Below, piece by piece: positions 33,552 to 43,294 of a stretch of DNA of 64,000 bases. Below the pieces are notes generated by a model, which was not told the origin of the DNA, did no database searches, and was given only the letters and a program-made list of their open reading frames with translations. Source of the DNA: Halopseudomonas yangmingensis (GTDB taxonomy: Bacteria > Pseudomonadota > Gammaproteobacteria > Pseudomonadales > Pseudomonadaceae). Position numbers and translations under genes: made by a program. The DNA is taken from contig NZ_FOUI01000007.1 in assembly GCF_900114825.1 (NCBI RefSeq), forward strand, positions 1 to 64,000. Reading direction: 5' to 3'. Position 1 is the first letter of the stretch. Every line of letters begins with the position of its first letter.

Positions 33552-33674
33552 GCTTGCCTCGTTATCCCGGTGAATGGGCGGTCGCTGGCTGAGGTTGCCG
33601 GCGTTGCAACGAGTGTTCCACGGCTGCGGGGCAGTCCGGTTACGCTTTGATGATAAAACTGTTGCAGGGGCGGG

Positions 33675-35036
33675 CTAGTGATCGTGGTTTTCCAGCGCCT
33701 GCATCAGCACCTGCACCTTGGTCAGGCTTTCCTGGTACTCGGCGTCGGCATCCGAGTCGGCAACTATGCCGCCGCCGCCCCAGACGTGGATGCGTTCTTG
33801 CTGGCGGATCAGTGTGCGGATGGTGATGTTCATGTCCATCTGGCCTTCGCAGCCGATGTAGCCGAGGCTGCCGCAGTACAGGCTGCGGCGCACCGGTTCG
33901 AGTTCCTCGATAATCTGCATGGCGCGGATTTTCGGGGCGCCGGTGATCGAGCCGCCGGGAAATGCGCCGGCCAGCAGGTCGAAGGCATCCTGTCCGGAGG
34001 CCAGTGTGCCGGTGACGCTGCTGACCAGATGGTGCACATTGGGGTAGTGCTCGATGGCGAACAGTTCCGGCACCTGCACGCTGCCGGGCTGGCAGCTGCG
34101 TCCCAGGTCATTGCGCAGCAGGTCGACGATCATCAGGTTTTCTGCGCGGTCCTTGCTGCACTGGCGCAGTTCCTCGGCGAGTGCCTGATCCTGCTGCGCG
34201 GTGCTGCCACGCGGGCGGGTTCCCTTGATCGGGCGGGTTTCCACCAGGCCGTTGTGCAGGTGCAGGAAGCGCTCCGGCGACAGGCTCAGGATGCTCGCTT
34301 CGGGGTAACTGAAGCAGGCCGCGAAGGGCGTCGGGCAGGCCTGGCGCAGGCGCAGCCAGGCGTCCAGTGAGTCGCCGCCGCAGTTGGCACTGAAACGCTG
34401 GGTCAGGTTGATCTGGTAGCAGTCGCCGGCCTGGATGTACTGTTGGATGCGCTGGAAAGACTGCTGGTAGTCGGCGCGACTTTGTTCGGCAATAAAACTG
34501 CCAGCCAGGCTGAACCGGGCGGGTGCTTCGGCTGGCTGTTGCAGGGCCTGCTGTACCTGTTTCAGCACGTCCTGGCTACAGCGCGGGTGGCTGACCAGCC
34601 AGCTACGCTGCAGCTGGTGATCGCTGAGCAGCACCCAGGCATACAGGCCAAAGCGCGCCAGTGGCAGCTGGATGTCGGCGCGGGCCCGGCTGGGCAGGCT
34701 TTCCAGCAGGCGACCAAAGTCGTAGGAGAGGAAACCGATCAGACCGGCACCAAAGGGCAGTGGCTGGTCCGGCCAGCGTGCCGGTCCGAGTTCGGCAAGG
34801 GCGCTGCGCAGGCGGTCGAACCAGTCGCCGGGATGGCTGTTGTCGCTGGCATCCAGCACCCGCAACGGGGCGGCGCTGACCAGACTGTAGCGTGCCTGTG
34901 CCAGGTTGCCGGCGGCGGAGTCCAGCAGCAGCGGCTGGGGCAGATGTCGCAGTTGCAACAGCCACTGGCTGGCATCTGCCTGGTAGGGCAGGGGGTGCAG
35001 CCGGTAGCAGGGCGCAGACACAGCGGGTTCAGTCAC
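33675..35036 (-). CDS. pabB: Aminodeoxychorismate synthase component I
   Basis: PabB makes 4-amino-4-deoxychorismate from chorismate for folate synthesis. The 453-residue protein has the TrpE/PabB C domain with PIKGTRPRG, where the Lys of PIKGT marks PabB (anthranilate synthase has Ala), then DLLRNDLGR and GGSITGAPKIRAM. I chose GTG 35036, which overlaps the stop of the upstream gene; ATG 35069 would add 11 residues in front of the usual opening CYRLHPLPY. It is the last gene on this minus-strand run. No pabA or pabC is adjacent. Confidence 0.9.
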   Translation of the reverse strand: MTEPAVSAPCYRLHPLPYQADASQWLLQLRHLPQPLLLDSAAGNLAQARYSLVSAAPLRVLDASDNSHPGDWFDRLRSALAELGPARWPDQPLPFGAGLIGFLSYDFGRLLESLPSRARADIQLPLARFGLYAWVLLSDHQLQRSWLVSHPRCSQDVLKQVQQALQQPAEAPARFSLAGSFIAEQSRADYQQSFQRIQQYIQAGDCYQINLTQRFSANCGGDSLDAWLRLRQACPTPFAACFSYPEASILSLSPERFLHLHNGLVETRPIKGTRPRGSTAQQDQALAEELRQCSKDRAENLMIVDLLRNDLGRSCQPGSVQVPELFAIEHYPNVHHLVSSVTGTLASGQDAFDLLAGAFPGGSITGAPKIRAMQIIEELEPVRRSLYCGSLGYIGCEGQMDMNITIRTLIRQQERIHVWGGGGIVADSDADAEYQESLTKVQVLMQALENHDH

Positions 35037-36087
35037 CCGCGCCGTCCGCAGCGGCGTCCGTGCTGCCATCCGGTTGTTTGGCCTGGGCTTCAGCTTCCTC
35101 TGCGTTCAGCAAGGTGGGCTGTTGACCAAAGTGTTTTTGTGTCCAGACAACACGCTGTTCCGGAGTCTCAGCTTCACGGCCGGTCTTCTTCAGCGCGGCC
35201 AGATGACGCTCCACCGCATGCAGACGGGTGGTCAGGCCGGCGTCGTTGGCGATCTGGATGTTCAGGCCGGGACGTGCGTTGAGCTCAAGAATCAATGGCC
35301 CCAGCTCTTGATCAAGCACCAGATCGACACCGACATAGCCGAGGCCGGACAGCTCGTAACAGGAGGCAGCCAGGTTCATAAAGCCGTTCCAGTCGGGCAT
35401 CTGCACGCCGTCTACCGGGTTGGTGGTGTCCGGGTGCTTGCTGATTTTCTTGTTCAGCCAGGTGCCTTTGAGGGTCAGGCCGGTGGCCAGATCGACGCCG
35501 ACGCCGATGGCACCCTGGTGCAGGTTGGCCTTGCCGCCGGACTGGCGGGTCGGCAGGCGCACCATGGCCATCACCGGGTAGCCCATCAGGATGATGATGC
35601 GAATATCCGGCACGCCCTCGTAGCTGATGCTTTTGAAGATCGGGTCGGGCTTGACCCGGTATTCGATGATCACGCGGTCGCGGTGGCCGCCCAGCGAGTA
35701 CAGCCCGGAGAGGATGCTGGAGATATGGTGGCCGATTTCGTCGCGGCTGATGATCTTGCCGGAGACGGTCTTGAACATGCCCTCGAAACGGTCGGCGATG
35801 ACGATGATGCCGTCACCGCCAGCGCCCTGCGCCGGCTTGATCACGAAGTCCTGGTGGTTGGCGACAATCGCATCGAAGCGGTCAATGTCCTTTTCCGTTT
35901 CGATAATACCGTACAGCTCGGGTACATGGATGCCGGCGGCGATGGCGCGTTCCTTGGTGAGGATCTTGTCATCGACCACCGGATACAGGTGGCGCTGGTT
36001 GTACTTGAGCACGTAGTCGGCATTACGCCGGTTGATGCCCATGACGCCCTTGGCCTTGAGTGCTTTCCAGGTTTGCCAGAAGAACAT
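35029..36087 (-). CDS. ATP-grasp, alpha-L-glutamate ligase-like protein (RimK-related)
   Basis: The 352-residue protein is an ATP-grasp carboxylate-amine ligase: FVIKPAQGAGGDGIIV in the ATP-binding part, VDLVLDQELGPLILELNARPGLNIQ in the metal-binding part. It belongs to the RimK-related group (TIGR02291 type). The substrate is unknown. It follows the 7TM-transglutaminase-like gene after 10 bases, the usual pairing of these two families in Pseudomonas, so they probably act together in a peptide or envelope modification. The C-terminal 40 residues are Ala/Glu-rich and disordered. Confidence 0.85.
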   Translation of the reverse strand: MFFWQTWKALKAKGVMGINRRNADYVLKYNQRHLYPVVDDKILTKERAIAAGIHVPELYGIIETEKDIDRFDAIVANHQDFVIKPAQGAGGDGIIVIADRFEGMFKTVSGKIISRDEIGHHISSILSGLYSLGGHRDRVIIEYRVKPDPIFKSISYEGVPDIRIIILMGYPVMAMVRLPTRQSGGKANLHQGAIGVGVDLATGLTLKGTWLNKKISKHPDTTNPVDGVQMPDWNGFMNLAASCYELSGLGYVGVDLVLDQELGPLILELNARPGLNIQIANDAGLTTRLHAVERHLAALKKTGREAETPEQRVVWTQKHFGQQPTLLNAEEAEAQAKQPDGSTDAAADGAGD

Positions 36088-36097
36088 GGTGGTTTCC

Positions 36098-37627
36098 TCA
36101 GTCCTTCTGCAACAGCGCCTTGAAGCGCATCAGTTCGGTCAGTCGGTAACCGCGGTAACGTCCCATCGCCAACATGAAGCCAACCAGTACCAGCAGGATC
36201 GCCGGGAAAGTGAAGACGAAGTAGGTCAGCTCCGGAATACTCATCAGCATATGCGACAGGGTGGCGGCGATCAGAGTGCCGAGTGCAACCTTGAACGAGT
36301 GGCCGCCGCCGCGCTCTTCCCAGGTGATCGACAGGCGCTCGATAGTCATGGTCAGGATCACCATCGGGAACAGCGATACCGACAGCGCGCGTTCCAGCCC
36401 CAGCTTGTGGCTGAACAGGGTGATCACCGCGATGATCACTACCACAAAGGTCAGCACGATCGACAAGCGAGGCAGCATCTGCAATTTAAGGTGCTCAAGG
36501 TAGGAGCGTAGCGACAGGCCGAGGGCGGTGATCAGGGTGAACAGCACGATACCCCAGCCGACCTGGGTTTCACGGAAGGCCAGGGCAATCAGCACCGGGG
36601 TGAAGGTGCCGAGGGTCTGGATGCCAACCAGGTTGCGCAGAACCAGGATCACCAGTACGCCCACCGGGATCATGATCATCACCTGATAAACCTGCTGGGC
36701 ATGCAGCGGCAGGCCATACAGCGAGTATTCCAGCAGTGCCGAGGCGCGGTTGTCACTGGTCATGCGGGCCAGCCGCAGGGCATTCATTTCACTGTTGTTG
36801 ATGGTGAAGCTGACGCGTGGCTGGCGGCCACCCTCGATGCTGAACAGCGGCTGGTTGCCGGTCCACCAGACCAGACGGTTGTCGGGCATGCCCTGTTGGC
36901 CGGTTTCCGGGTGGAAGTACAGCCATCGCTCGCCATTGTGGCTGCGCAACCAGAGTTCAGGCTCCTGGCCGGTGGAGGCCTCAAGGCGCACGGTGTGAAC
37001 CAGTTCCAGCGGGATGCGTGCGTTGGACAGCAGGATGTCGATTACCCTTGCCTTGTCCAGCACGGTGCTGCTGCGGCCGAGCAGCAGCTTGACGTTGTCG
37101 TCGGTGATGTCGTTGACCCGGCGAATGGTTTCGCTGATGAAGGTTTCAATGTCTGCCGAGTGCTGGCGTATCGGGTTGATCAGCGCCTCGGCGGCTACCT
37201 GTTCCGGGCCTTCCAGCGGAATTGGCTGACGTAGCGCGGGGGCTTCCGGGTTCTGCAGGGCGTCGCTGTAGCGTTTGGTCAGTACCAGCCGGTAATACAG
37301 CGCCTGTTTGCCCCCGGCACGGCGGGCCGACCAGGTCACCCGGCGGTTGCCCTGCACCTGGTTGATGCTGACGCCGTAATTGTTGGAGATAAAGCTTTCA
37401 TTGAGGCTGATGAAATCCTGGGTCAGCGGCGGGATGAACATCTGCGCCTTGACCGGCACCCCCTGGGTGGCCTGGAACTCGAAGCGTGCATCCAGGCTCC
37501 AGATGTCATCGGTTTCGTCTTCGCGTACCGGAATATCGAGTACGTAGATCTGGTAGCCGGTGATCAGCAGGCCCAGACTGACCAGCAGGGCAATCAGGAT
37601 TTTCAGGTGCGTATTGATCGATTGCAT
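36098..37627 (-). CDS. Membrane protein: inactive transglutaminase plus 7TM domain
   Basis: The 509-residue protein starts with one membrane anchor (residues about 8-28), followed by a periplasmic inactive-transglutaminase-like region (about 40-290) and a C-terminal seven-helix membrane domain (about 300-500; hydrophobic runs such as VMIMIPVGVLVILVL and LSIVLTFVVVIIAVITLF). This matches the fusion that accompanies RimK-related ligases. Start ATG 37627 is chosen because homologues begin at the membrane anchor; a longer frame from 37717 adds a basic leader. A predicted partner protease gene is not next to it. Confidence 0.82.
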   Translation of the reverse strand: MQSINTHLKILIALLVSLGLLITGYQIYVLDIPVREDETDDIWSLDARFEFQATQGVPVKAQMFIPPLTQDFISLNESFISNNYGVSINQVQGNRRVTWSARRAGGKQALYYRLVLTKRYSDALQNPEAPALRQPIPLEGPEQVAAEALINPIRQHSADIETFISETIRRVNDITDDNVKLLLGRSSTVLDKARVIDILLSNARIPLELVHTVRLEASTGQEPELWLRSHNGERWLYFHPETGQQGMPDNRLVWWTGNQPLFSIEGGRQPRVSFTINNSEMNALRLARMTSDNRASALLEYSLYGLPLHAQQVYQVMIMIPVGVLVILVLRNLVGIQTLGTFTPVLIALAFRETQVGWGIVLFTLITALGLSLRSYLEHLKLQMLPRLSIVLTFVVVIIAVITLFSHKLGLERALSVSLFPMVILTMTIERLSITWEERGGGHSFKVALGTLIAATLSHMLMSIPELTYFVFTFPAILLVLVGFMLAMGRYRGYRLTELMRFKALLQKD

Positions 37628-37773
37628 GTTGCTCTCAATGTGTGAGGGTAGAGCGGTTTGCCGGCCGCGTGCCGGTGACAAATCGTCGCGCATATTAGCA
37701 TGCCGCTCCAAGCCCACCTAGAGCCCGCGAGTGGCGGCACAGAAAAAGCATAGACCAAGGTCGTGGCTGGTGC

Positions 37774-37849
37774 ATTGTTGACAATCGGTAGGGTTGGCCC
37801 CATAGTCTGCCGCATGTTTTCCCGGCTTTATGGAGTCTTTGTAGACAAT
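37774..37849. promoter_or_regulatory. Two probable operators of the prp GntR regulator
   Basis: ATTGT-TG-ACAAT at 37774-37785 and TTTGT-AG-ACAAT at 37838-37849 share TTGTNNACAA, a typical FadR-subgroup GntR site. The second overlaps the start codon at 37848, which suggests autorepression; the first may cover the promoter. Confidence 0.6.
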
Positions 37850-38573
37850 GCCTGCCGATTCCCCACAGGAAAAGCCCCCGTCACCTGCCACTGCCACCCT
37901 TGCCGATGGCGCCTTTGAACGCATTCAGCAGGCGATAGTGCAGGGTGAGCTGGCGCCCGGTACGCGGATCAGCGAGCAGTACCTGTGCAGCACCTTCGGT
38001 ATTGGTCGCGGGCCGCTGCGCGAGGCGATTCGCCGGCTGGAGGGGCGCCGGCTGGTGGTGCGCACGCCACATGCCGGGGTGCGTGTGGCGTCGCTGAGTC
38101 AGGAGGAGCTGATCGAGCTGTACCATGTGCGCGAGGCACTGGAAGGCATGGCCTGCCGGCTGGCGGCACAGAACATGACCGATGCCGAGATTGCCGGGCT
38201 GCGCGAGGTGCTGGCGATGCACGAGCAGCACAGCGGGCTGAAAACCAACGAGTCCTATTACCAGCAGGAAGGCGATCTGGATATCCATTACCGGATCATC
38301 CAGGGCAGCCGCAATCGTACCCTCAGCGACATGCTCTGTGGTGACCTGTATCACCTGGTGCGCATGTACCGCTACCGCTATTCCACCACCCCCAAGCGGC
38401 CGCAGCAGGCGTTCGCCGAACACCACCGAATCATCGAAGCCATCGCCGACCGTGATGGCGAACTGGCGGAAATGCTGATGCGCCGACATATCAGCGTTTC
38501 GCGCCGCAACATCGAGCGTCAGATGCGTGAACAGCGCGACGCCACCGCATCCTCAGGAGGGAGCACGCCATGA
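37848..38573 (+). CDS. GntR-family (FCD domain) regulator of the prp operon
   Basis: The 241-residue protein has an N-terminal winged helix (about residues 20-85, with [25 protein letters not shown]) and a C-terminal FCD all-helical ligand domain containing the metal-binding His residues ([20 protein letters not shown]). It is the first gene of the 2-methylcitrate operon and overlaps prpB by 4 bases. It probably responds to a cycle intermediate such as 2-methylcitrate; this is inferred from position. E. coli uses an unrelated sigma-54 activator, PrpR, for the same job. Confidence 0.9.
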   Translation: MPADSPQEKPPSPATATLADGAFERIQQAIVQGELAPGTRISEQYLCSTFGIGRGPLREAIRRLEGRRLVVRTPHAGVRVASLSQEELIELYHVREALEGMACRLAAQNMTDAEIAGLREVLAMHEQHSGLKTNESYYQQEGDLDIHYRIIQGSRNRTLSDMLCGDLYHLVRMYRYRYSTTPKRPQQAFAEHHRIIEAIADRDGELAEMLMRRHISVSRRNIERQMREQRDATASSGGSTP

Positions 38574-39451
38574 GCAGCACAGCCGGTCAACGATTCCGTC
38601 AGGCCCTTGCCGAAGAAAGCCCGTTGCAGGTGATCGGGGCGATCAATGCCAACCATGCCCTGCTGGCCCAGCGTGCCGGCTTCCGCGCCCTGTATCTGTC
38701 CGGAGGTGGCGTGGCTGCCGGCTCGCTGGGGCTGCCGGATCTGGGCATCAATACCCTGGAGGATGTGCTGATTGATGTGCGGCGCATCACCGATGTTTGC
38801 GATCTGCCGCTGCTGGTGGATATCGACACCGGCTTTGGCCCGAGTGCCTTCAATATCGAACGCACGGTGAAAAGCCTGATCAAGGCCGGTGCCGCCGCGG
38901 CGCATATCGAGGATCAGGTCGGTGCCAAGCGCTGCGGTCACCGCCCTGGCAAGGAAATTGTCTCGACTGGCGAGATGGTCGACCGGGTCAAGGCCGCCGC
39001 CGATGCCAAAACCGACCCGGACTTTTTCCTGATTGCGCGGACCGATGCGATCCAGGCCGAGGGTGTGGATGCCGCGATCGAACGCTGCAAGGCCTATGTC
39101 GAGGCTGGGGCCGACGGCATCTTTGCCGAGGCGGCCTACGACCTGCCGACCTACCAGCGCTTTGTCTCGGAACTGAATGTGCCGGTGCTGGCGAATATCA
39201 CTGAATTTGGCGCGACCCCGTTGTTTACCCGCGAGGAGCTGGCCTCGGTGGGCGTGGCTATCCAGCTGTATCCGCTGTCGGCGTTCCGCGCTGCCAACAA
39301 GGCGGCGGAAAACGTCTACACCGCGATCCGTAGCCAGGGTCACCAGAAGGATGTGCTGGACAGCATGCAGACCCGCGCCGAGCTGTATGACCGTATTGGC
39401 TATCACGCCTTCGAGCAGAAGCTCGATGCGCTGTTTGCCGCCAAGAAATAA
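38570..39451 (+). CDS. prpB: 2-methylisocitrate lyase
   Basis: PrpB splits 2-methylisocitrate into pyruvate and succinate, the last step of propionate breakdown by the methylcitrate cycle. The 293-residue protein has the PEP mutase/isocitrate lyase barrel with [25 protein letters not shown] and the catalytic [10 protein letters not shown] loop near residues 120-130. Its start overlaps the regulator stop. Confidence 0.96.
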   Translation: MSSTAGQRFRQALAEESPLQVIGAINANHALLAQRAGFRALYLSGGGVAAGSLGLPDLGINTLEDVLIDVRRITDVCDLPLLVDIDTGFGPSAFNIERTVKSLIKAGAAAAHIEDQVGAKRCGHRPGKEIVSTGEMVDRVKAAADAKTDPDFFLIARTDAIQAEGVDAAIERCKAYVEAGADGIFAEAAYDLPTYQRFVSELNVPVLANITEFGATPLFTREELASVGVAIQLYPLSAFRAANKAAENVYTAIRSQGHQKDVLDSMQTRAELYDRIGYHAFEQKLDALFAAKK

Positions 39452-39477
39452 CAACTGCCTGACAGGAGATGAACGCC

Positions 39478-40635
39478 ATGGGAACCGATAACCAGACACC
39501 GACGTTCAAGCCGAAGAAGTCCGTCGCCCTCAGCGGCACCGCCGCCGGCAATACCGCGCTTTGTACCGTGGGGCGCAGCGGCAATGACCTGCATTACCGT
39601 GGCTACGACATTCTGGATGTCGCCAACAGCTGTGAGTTCGAGGAAATCGCCCACCTGCTGGTGCACGGCAAGCTGCCGAATGCCGCCGAACTGGCCGGTT
39701 ACAAGGCCAAACTCAAGGCCCTGCGTGGCCTGCCGGCCGGGGTCAAGGCGGCACTCGAACAGTTGCCGCCGTCGGCGCACCCGATGGATGTGATGCGCAG
39801 CGGCGTGTCGGTGCTCGGCTGCCTGCAGCCGGAGAAGGATGACCACAACCATCCGGGCGCCCGCGATATTGCCGACAAGCTGATGGCCAGCCTGGGCTCG
39901 ATGCTGCTGTACTGGTACCACTTCAGCCACAACGGCCGGCGCATTGATGTGGAAACCGACGACGATTCCATCGGTGGGCATTTCCTGCACCTGCTGCACG
40001 GCGAGAAGCCGCGCGAGTCCTGGGTGCGCGCCATGCACACCAGCCTCAACCTGTATGCCGAGCATGAGTTCAACGCCTCGACCTTTACCGGTCGGGTGAT
40101 TGCCGGTACCGGCTCGGACATCTATTCCTGCATCGCCGGCTCCATCGGTGCGCTGCGCGGACCCAAGCACGGCGGCGCCAACGAGGTGGCCTTCGAGATC
40201 CAGAAACGCTACGACAACGCTGATCAGGCCGAGGCGGACATCCGTGAGCGGGTGGCGCGCAAGGAAGTGGTAATCGGTTTCGGCCACCCGGTCTATACCG
40301 TCTCCGATCCGCGCAACAAGGTGATCAAGGAGGTGGCCCGCGAGCTGTCGGCCGAGCAGGGCAACATGAAGATGTATGACATTGCCGAGCGGCTGGAAAG
40401 CACCATGTGGGAGATCAAGAAAATGTTCCCCAATCTCGACTGGTTCAGTGCAGTCAGCTACCACATGATGGGCGTGCCTACCGCCATGTTCACCCCGCTG
40501 TTTGTGATTGCCCGCACCTCGGGCTGGTCCAGCCATGTCATCGAGCAGCGCATCGACGGCAAGATCATCCGCCCCAGTGCCAACTATGTCGGCCCGGAAG
40601 ATCTGCAGTTCGTCCCGCTGAAGGATCGTAAGTAA
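39478..40635 (+). CDS. prpC: 2-methylcitrate synthase
   Basis: PrpC joins propionyl-CoA to oxaloacetate. The 385-residue citrate-synthase-fold enzyme has the active-site His in GPKHGGANE and [13 protein letters not shown] and the final substrate Asp/Arg region. ATG 39478 is chosen because AGGAG lies 9 bases before it; ATG 39469 sits directly on that site and cannot be used. The acnD gene follows with no gap. Confidence 0.96.
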   Translation: MGTDNQTPTFKPKKSVALSGTAAGNTALCTVGRSGNDLHYRGYDILDVANSCEFEEIAHLLVHGKLPNAAELAGYKAKLKALRGLPAGVKAALEQLPPSAHPMDVMRSGVSVLGCLQPEKDDHNHPGARDIADKLMASLGSMLLYWYHFSHNGRRIDVETDDDSIGGHFLHLLHGEKPRESWVRAMHTSLNLYAEHEFNASTFTGRVIAGTGSDIYSCIAGSIGALRGPKHGGANEVAFEIQKRYDNADQAEADIRERVARKEVVIGFGHPVYTVSDPRNKVIKEVARELSAEQGNMKMYDIAERLESTMWEIKKMFPNLDWFSAVSYHMMGVPTAMFTPLFVIARTSGWSSHVIEQRIDGKIIRPSANYVGPEDLQFVPLKDRK

Positions 40636-43245
40636 ATGAATAGCCAATACCGTAAACCGCTTGCCGGCACCGCACTCGACTACTTCGACGCGCCCGCTGC
40701 GGTAAATGCCATTGTCCCCGGTGCCTGGGCGCGTCTGCCCTATGTCTCGCGGGTGCTGGCCGAGCAGCTGGTGCGCCGCTGTGATCCGGCCAGTCTGGAC
40801 GCTTCGCTGCGCCAGCTGATCGAGCGCAAGCGCGATCTGGATTTCCCCTGGTACCCGGCGCGGGTGGTCTGCCATGACATTCTCGGGCAGACCGCGCTGG
40901 TCGATCTGGCCGGCCTGCGCGATGCGATTGCCGAGCAGGGCGGGGATCCAGCCAAGGTCAACCCGGTGGTGCCGACCCAGCTGATTGTCGACCATTCGCT
41001 GGCAGTGGAATACGCCGGTTTTGATCCGGATGCCTTCGACAAGAACCGTGCGGTGGAGGAACGCCGCAACGAGGACCGCTTCCACTTTATCGAGTGGACC
41101 AAGACCGCGTTCAAGAACGTCGATGTGATCCCGGCCGGCAACGGCATCATGCACCAGATCAATCTGGAGAAGATGAGCCCGGTGATCCAGGCGCGGGGTG
41201 GTGTGGCCTTCCCGGATACCTGCGTGGGCACCGACAGCCACACCCCGCATGTGGATGCGCTGGGGGTGATTGCCATCGGTGTCGGCGGACTTGAAGCCGA
41301 GACGGTGATGCTCGGCCGCGCCTCGATGATGCGTCTGCCGGATATCGTCGGCGTGGAGCTGACCGGCAAGCGCCAGCCGGGTATTACTGCCACCGATATT
41401 GTGCTGGCGCTGACCGAGTTCCTGCGCAGCCAGCGGGTGGTTGGTGCCTGGCTGGAGTTTTTTGGCGAGGGCGCCGACAGCCTGTCGATTGGCGATCGCG
41501 CGACCATCTCCAACATGTGCCCGGAATACGGCGCCACGGCGGCGATGTTCCATATCGACCAGCAGACCATCGACTACCTGAAACTCACCGGTCGCGAGCC
41601 GGAGCAGGTGGCGCTGGTCGAGCAGTATGCGAAAACCCTCGGACTCTGGAGCGATGCGCTGCGCAGCGCCGAGTACGAGCGGGTGCTGAGCTTTGACCTG
41701 TCCACTGTGGTGCGCAATATGGCCGGGCCGAGCAACCCGCACAAGCGTCTGCCGACCTCGGCACTGCATGAGCGCGGCATTGCTGACGAGGCCAAGCTGG
41801 CGGCTGGCAAGCGGGAAGAGGCAGAGGGACTGATGCCCGACGGGGCGGTGATCATTGCCGCGATTACCAGTTGCACCAACACCTCCAACCCGCGCAACGT
41901 GGTCGCCGCCGGCCTGTTGGCGAAGAAGGCCAACCAGCTCGGTTTGCTGCGCAAGCCCTGGGTGAAGACTTCCTTCGCGCCGGGCTCGAAGGTCGCCAAG
42001 CTCTATTTGGAAGAGGCCGGGCTGCTCAGTGAGCTGGAACAACTCGGTTTTGGCATCGTTGCCTATGCCTGCACCACCTGCAACGGCATGAGCGGCGCGC
42101 TGGACCCGCAGATCCAGCAGGAAATCATCGAGCGCGACCTGTATGCCACCGCGGTGCTGAGTGGTAACCGCAACTTCGATGGCCGTATCCACCCCTACGC
42201 CAAGCAGGCCTTCCTGGCTTCGCCACCGCTGGTGGTGGCCTATGCCATCGCCGGCACCGTGCGTTTCGATATCGAGCAGGACGTGCTCGGTCATGACCAG
42301 AACGGCAATCCGGTGACGCTCAAGGACCTGTGGCCGAGCGACGAGGAGATCGATGCGATTGTCGCGGCGGCGGTCAAGCCCGAGCAGTTCCGTCAGGTGT
42401 ATATTCCGATGTTCGATCTGGGCAATGTGCCTGAGGCCGAAAGTCCGCTGTATGACTGGCGTCCGATGAGTACCTATATCCGTCGCCCGCCCTATTGGGA
42501 AGGTGCGCTGGCCGGTGAACGCACGCTCAAGGGCATGCGTCCGCTGGCGATTCTGCCGGACAACATCACCACCGATCACCTGTCGCCGTCGAATGCCATT
42601 CTGCTGGACAGCGCCGCCGGTGAGTATCTGCACAAGATGGGCCTGCCGGAGGAAGACTTCAATTCCTACGCCACCCACCGAGGTGACCACCTGACTGCAC
42701 AGCGCGCGACCTTCGCCAACCCGCAGCTGGTCAATGAAATGGCGGTGGTCGACGGGCAGCTGAAGAAGGGCTCGCTGGCGCGGGTCGAGCCGGAGGGGCA
42801 GGTGATGCGCATGTGGGAGGCGATTGAAACCTACATGCAGCGCCGACAGAACCTGATCATCATTGCTGGTGCCGACTACGGCCAGGGCAGCTCGCGGGAC
42901 TGGGCGGCCAAGGGCGTGCGGCTGGCCGGCGTCGAGGTGATCGTTGCTGAAGGCTTCGAGCGCATCCACCGCACCAATCTGGTCGGCATGGGCGTGCTGC
43001 CGGTCGAGTTCCTGCCTGGCACCACCCGCCTGACCCTGGGGCTGGACGGCACGGAAACCTACGACGTGATCGGCGAGCGCCAACCGCGCGCGCAACTGAC
43101 CCTGGTGGTCAACCGGCGTAATGGCGAGCGCCTGGAAGTCCCGGTCACCTGCCGCCTGGACAGCGACGAGGATGTGCTGATCTACGAAGCCGGCGGGGTG
43201 CTGCAACGCTTTGCCCAGGATTTCCTGCAGGCATCGTCCAACTGA
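40636..43245 (+). CDS. acnD: Fe/S-dependent 2-methylcitrate dehydratase
   Basis: AcnD dehydrates 2-methylcitrate to 2-methyl-cis-aconitate isomer, replacing PrpD. The 869-residue aconitase-family protein has the cluster-binding cysteines in TSCTNTSNP near residue 415 and CTTCNGMSG near 478, and the C-terminal swivel domain (GADYGQGSSRDWAAKG near 750). It starts directly after the prpC stop. No prpD gene is present in the window, so the AcnD/PrpF route is used. Confidence 0.96.
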   Translation: MNSQYRKPLAGTALDYFDAPAAVNAIVPGAWARLPYVSRVLAEQLVRRCDPASLDASLRQLIERKRDLDFPWYPARVVCHDILGQTALVDLAGLRDAIAEQGGDPAKVNPVVPTQLIVDHSLAVEYAGFDPDAFDKNRAVEERRNEDRFHFIEWTKTAFKNVDVIPAGNGIMHQINLEKMSPVIQARGGVAFPDTCVGTDSHTPHVDALGVIAIGVGGLEAETVMLGRASMMRLPDIVGVELTGKRQPGITATDIVLALTEFLRSQRVVGAWLEFFGEGADSLSIGDRATISNMCPEYGATAAMFHIDQQTIDYLKLTGREPEQVALVEQYAKTLGLWSDALRSAEYERVLSFDLSTVVRNMAGPSNPHKRLPTSALHERGIADEAKLAAGKREEAEGLMPDGAVIIAAITSCTNTSNPRNVVAAGLLAKKANQLGLLRKPWVKTSFAPGSKVAKLYLEEAGLLSELEQLGFGIVAYACTTCNGMSGALDPQIQQEIIERDLYATAVLSGNRNFDGRIHPYAKQAFLASPPLVVAYAIAGTVRFDIEQDVLGHDQNGNPVTLKDLWPSDEEIDAIVAAAVKPEQFRQVYIPMFDLGNVPEAESPLYDWRPMSTYIRRPPYWEGALAGERTLKGMRPLAILPDNITTDHLSPSNAILLDSAAGEYLHKMGLPEEDFNSYATHRGDHLTAQRATFANPQLVNEMAVVDGQLKKGSLARVEPEGQVMRMWEAIETYMQRRQNLIIIAGADYGQGSSRDWAAKGVRLAGVEVIVAEGFERIHRTNLVGMGVLPVEFLPGTTRLTLGLDGTETYDVIGERQPRAQLTLVVNRRNGERLEVPVTCRLDSDEDVLIYEAGGVLQRFAQDFLQASSN

Positions 43246-43250
43246 ACCAT

Positions 43251-43279
43251 CACCGGGGCCTGGCGCCCCGGTGTTTTTT
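43251..43279 (+). terminator. Terminator hairpin between acnD and prpF
   Basis: CACCGGGGC and GCCCCGGTG form a 9-bp GC-rich stem with a five-base loop, followed directly by TTTTTT. It begins 6 bases after the acnD stop and ends before the prpF start at 43295. It has all marks of an intrinsic terminator, so prpF is probably made at a lower level than prpBC-acnD or by read-through. Confidence 0.8.
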
Positions 43280-43294
43280 GTGGAGCCTGACGTT

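Noticed and set aside
34443..35282. 279-codon plus-strand frame opposite pabB
   Set aside because: Antisense shadow of pabB and the ATP-grasp gene; no domain and no conserved context.
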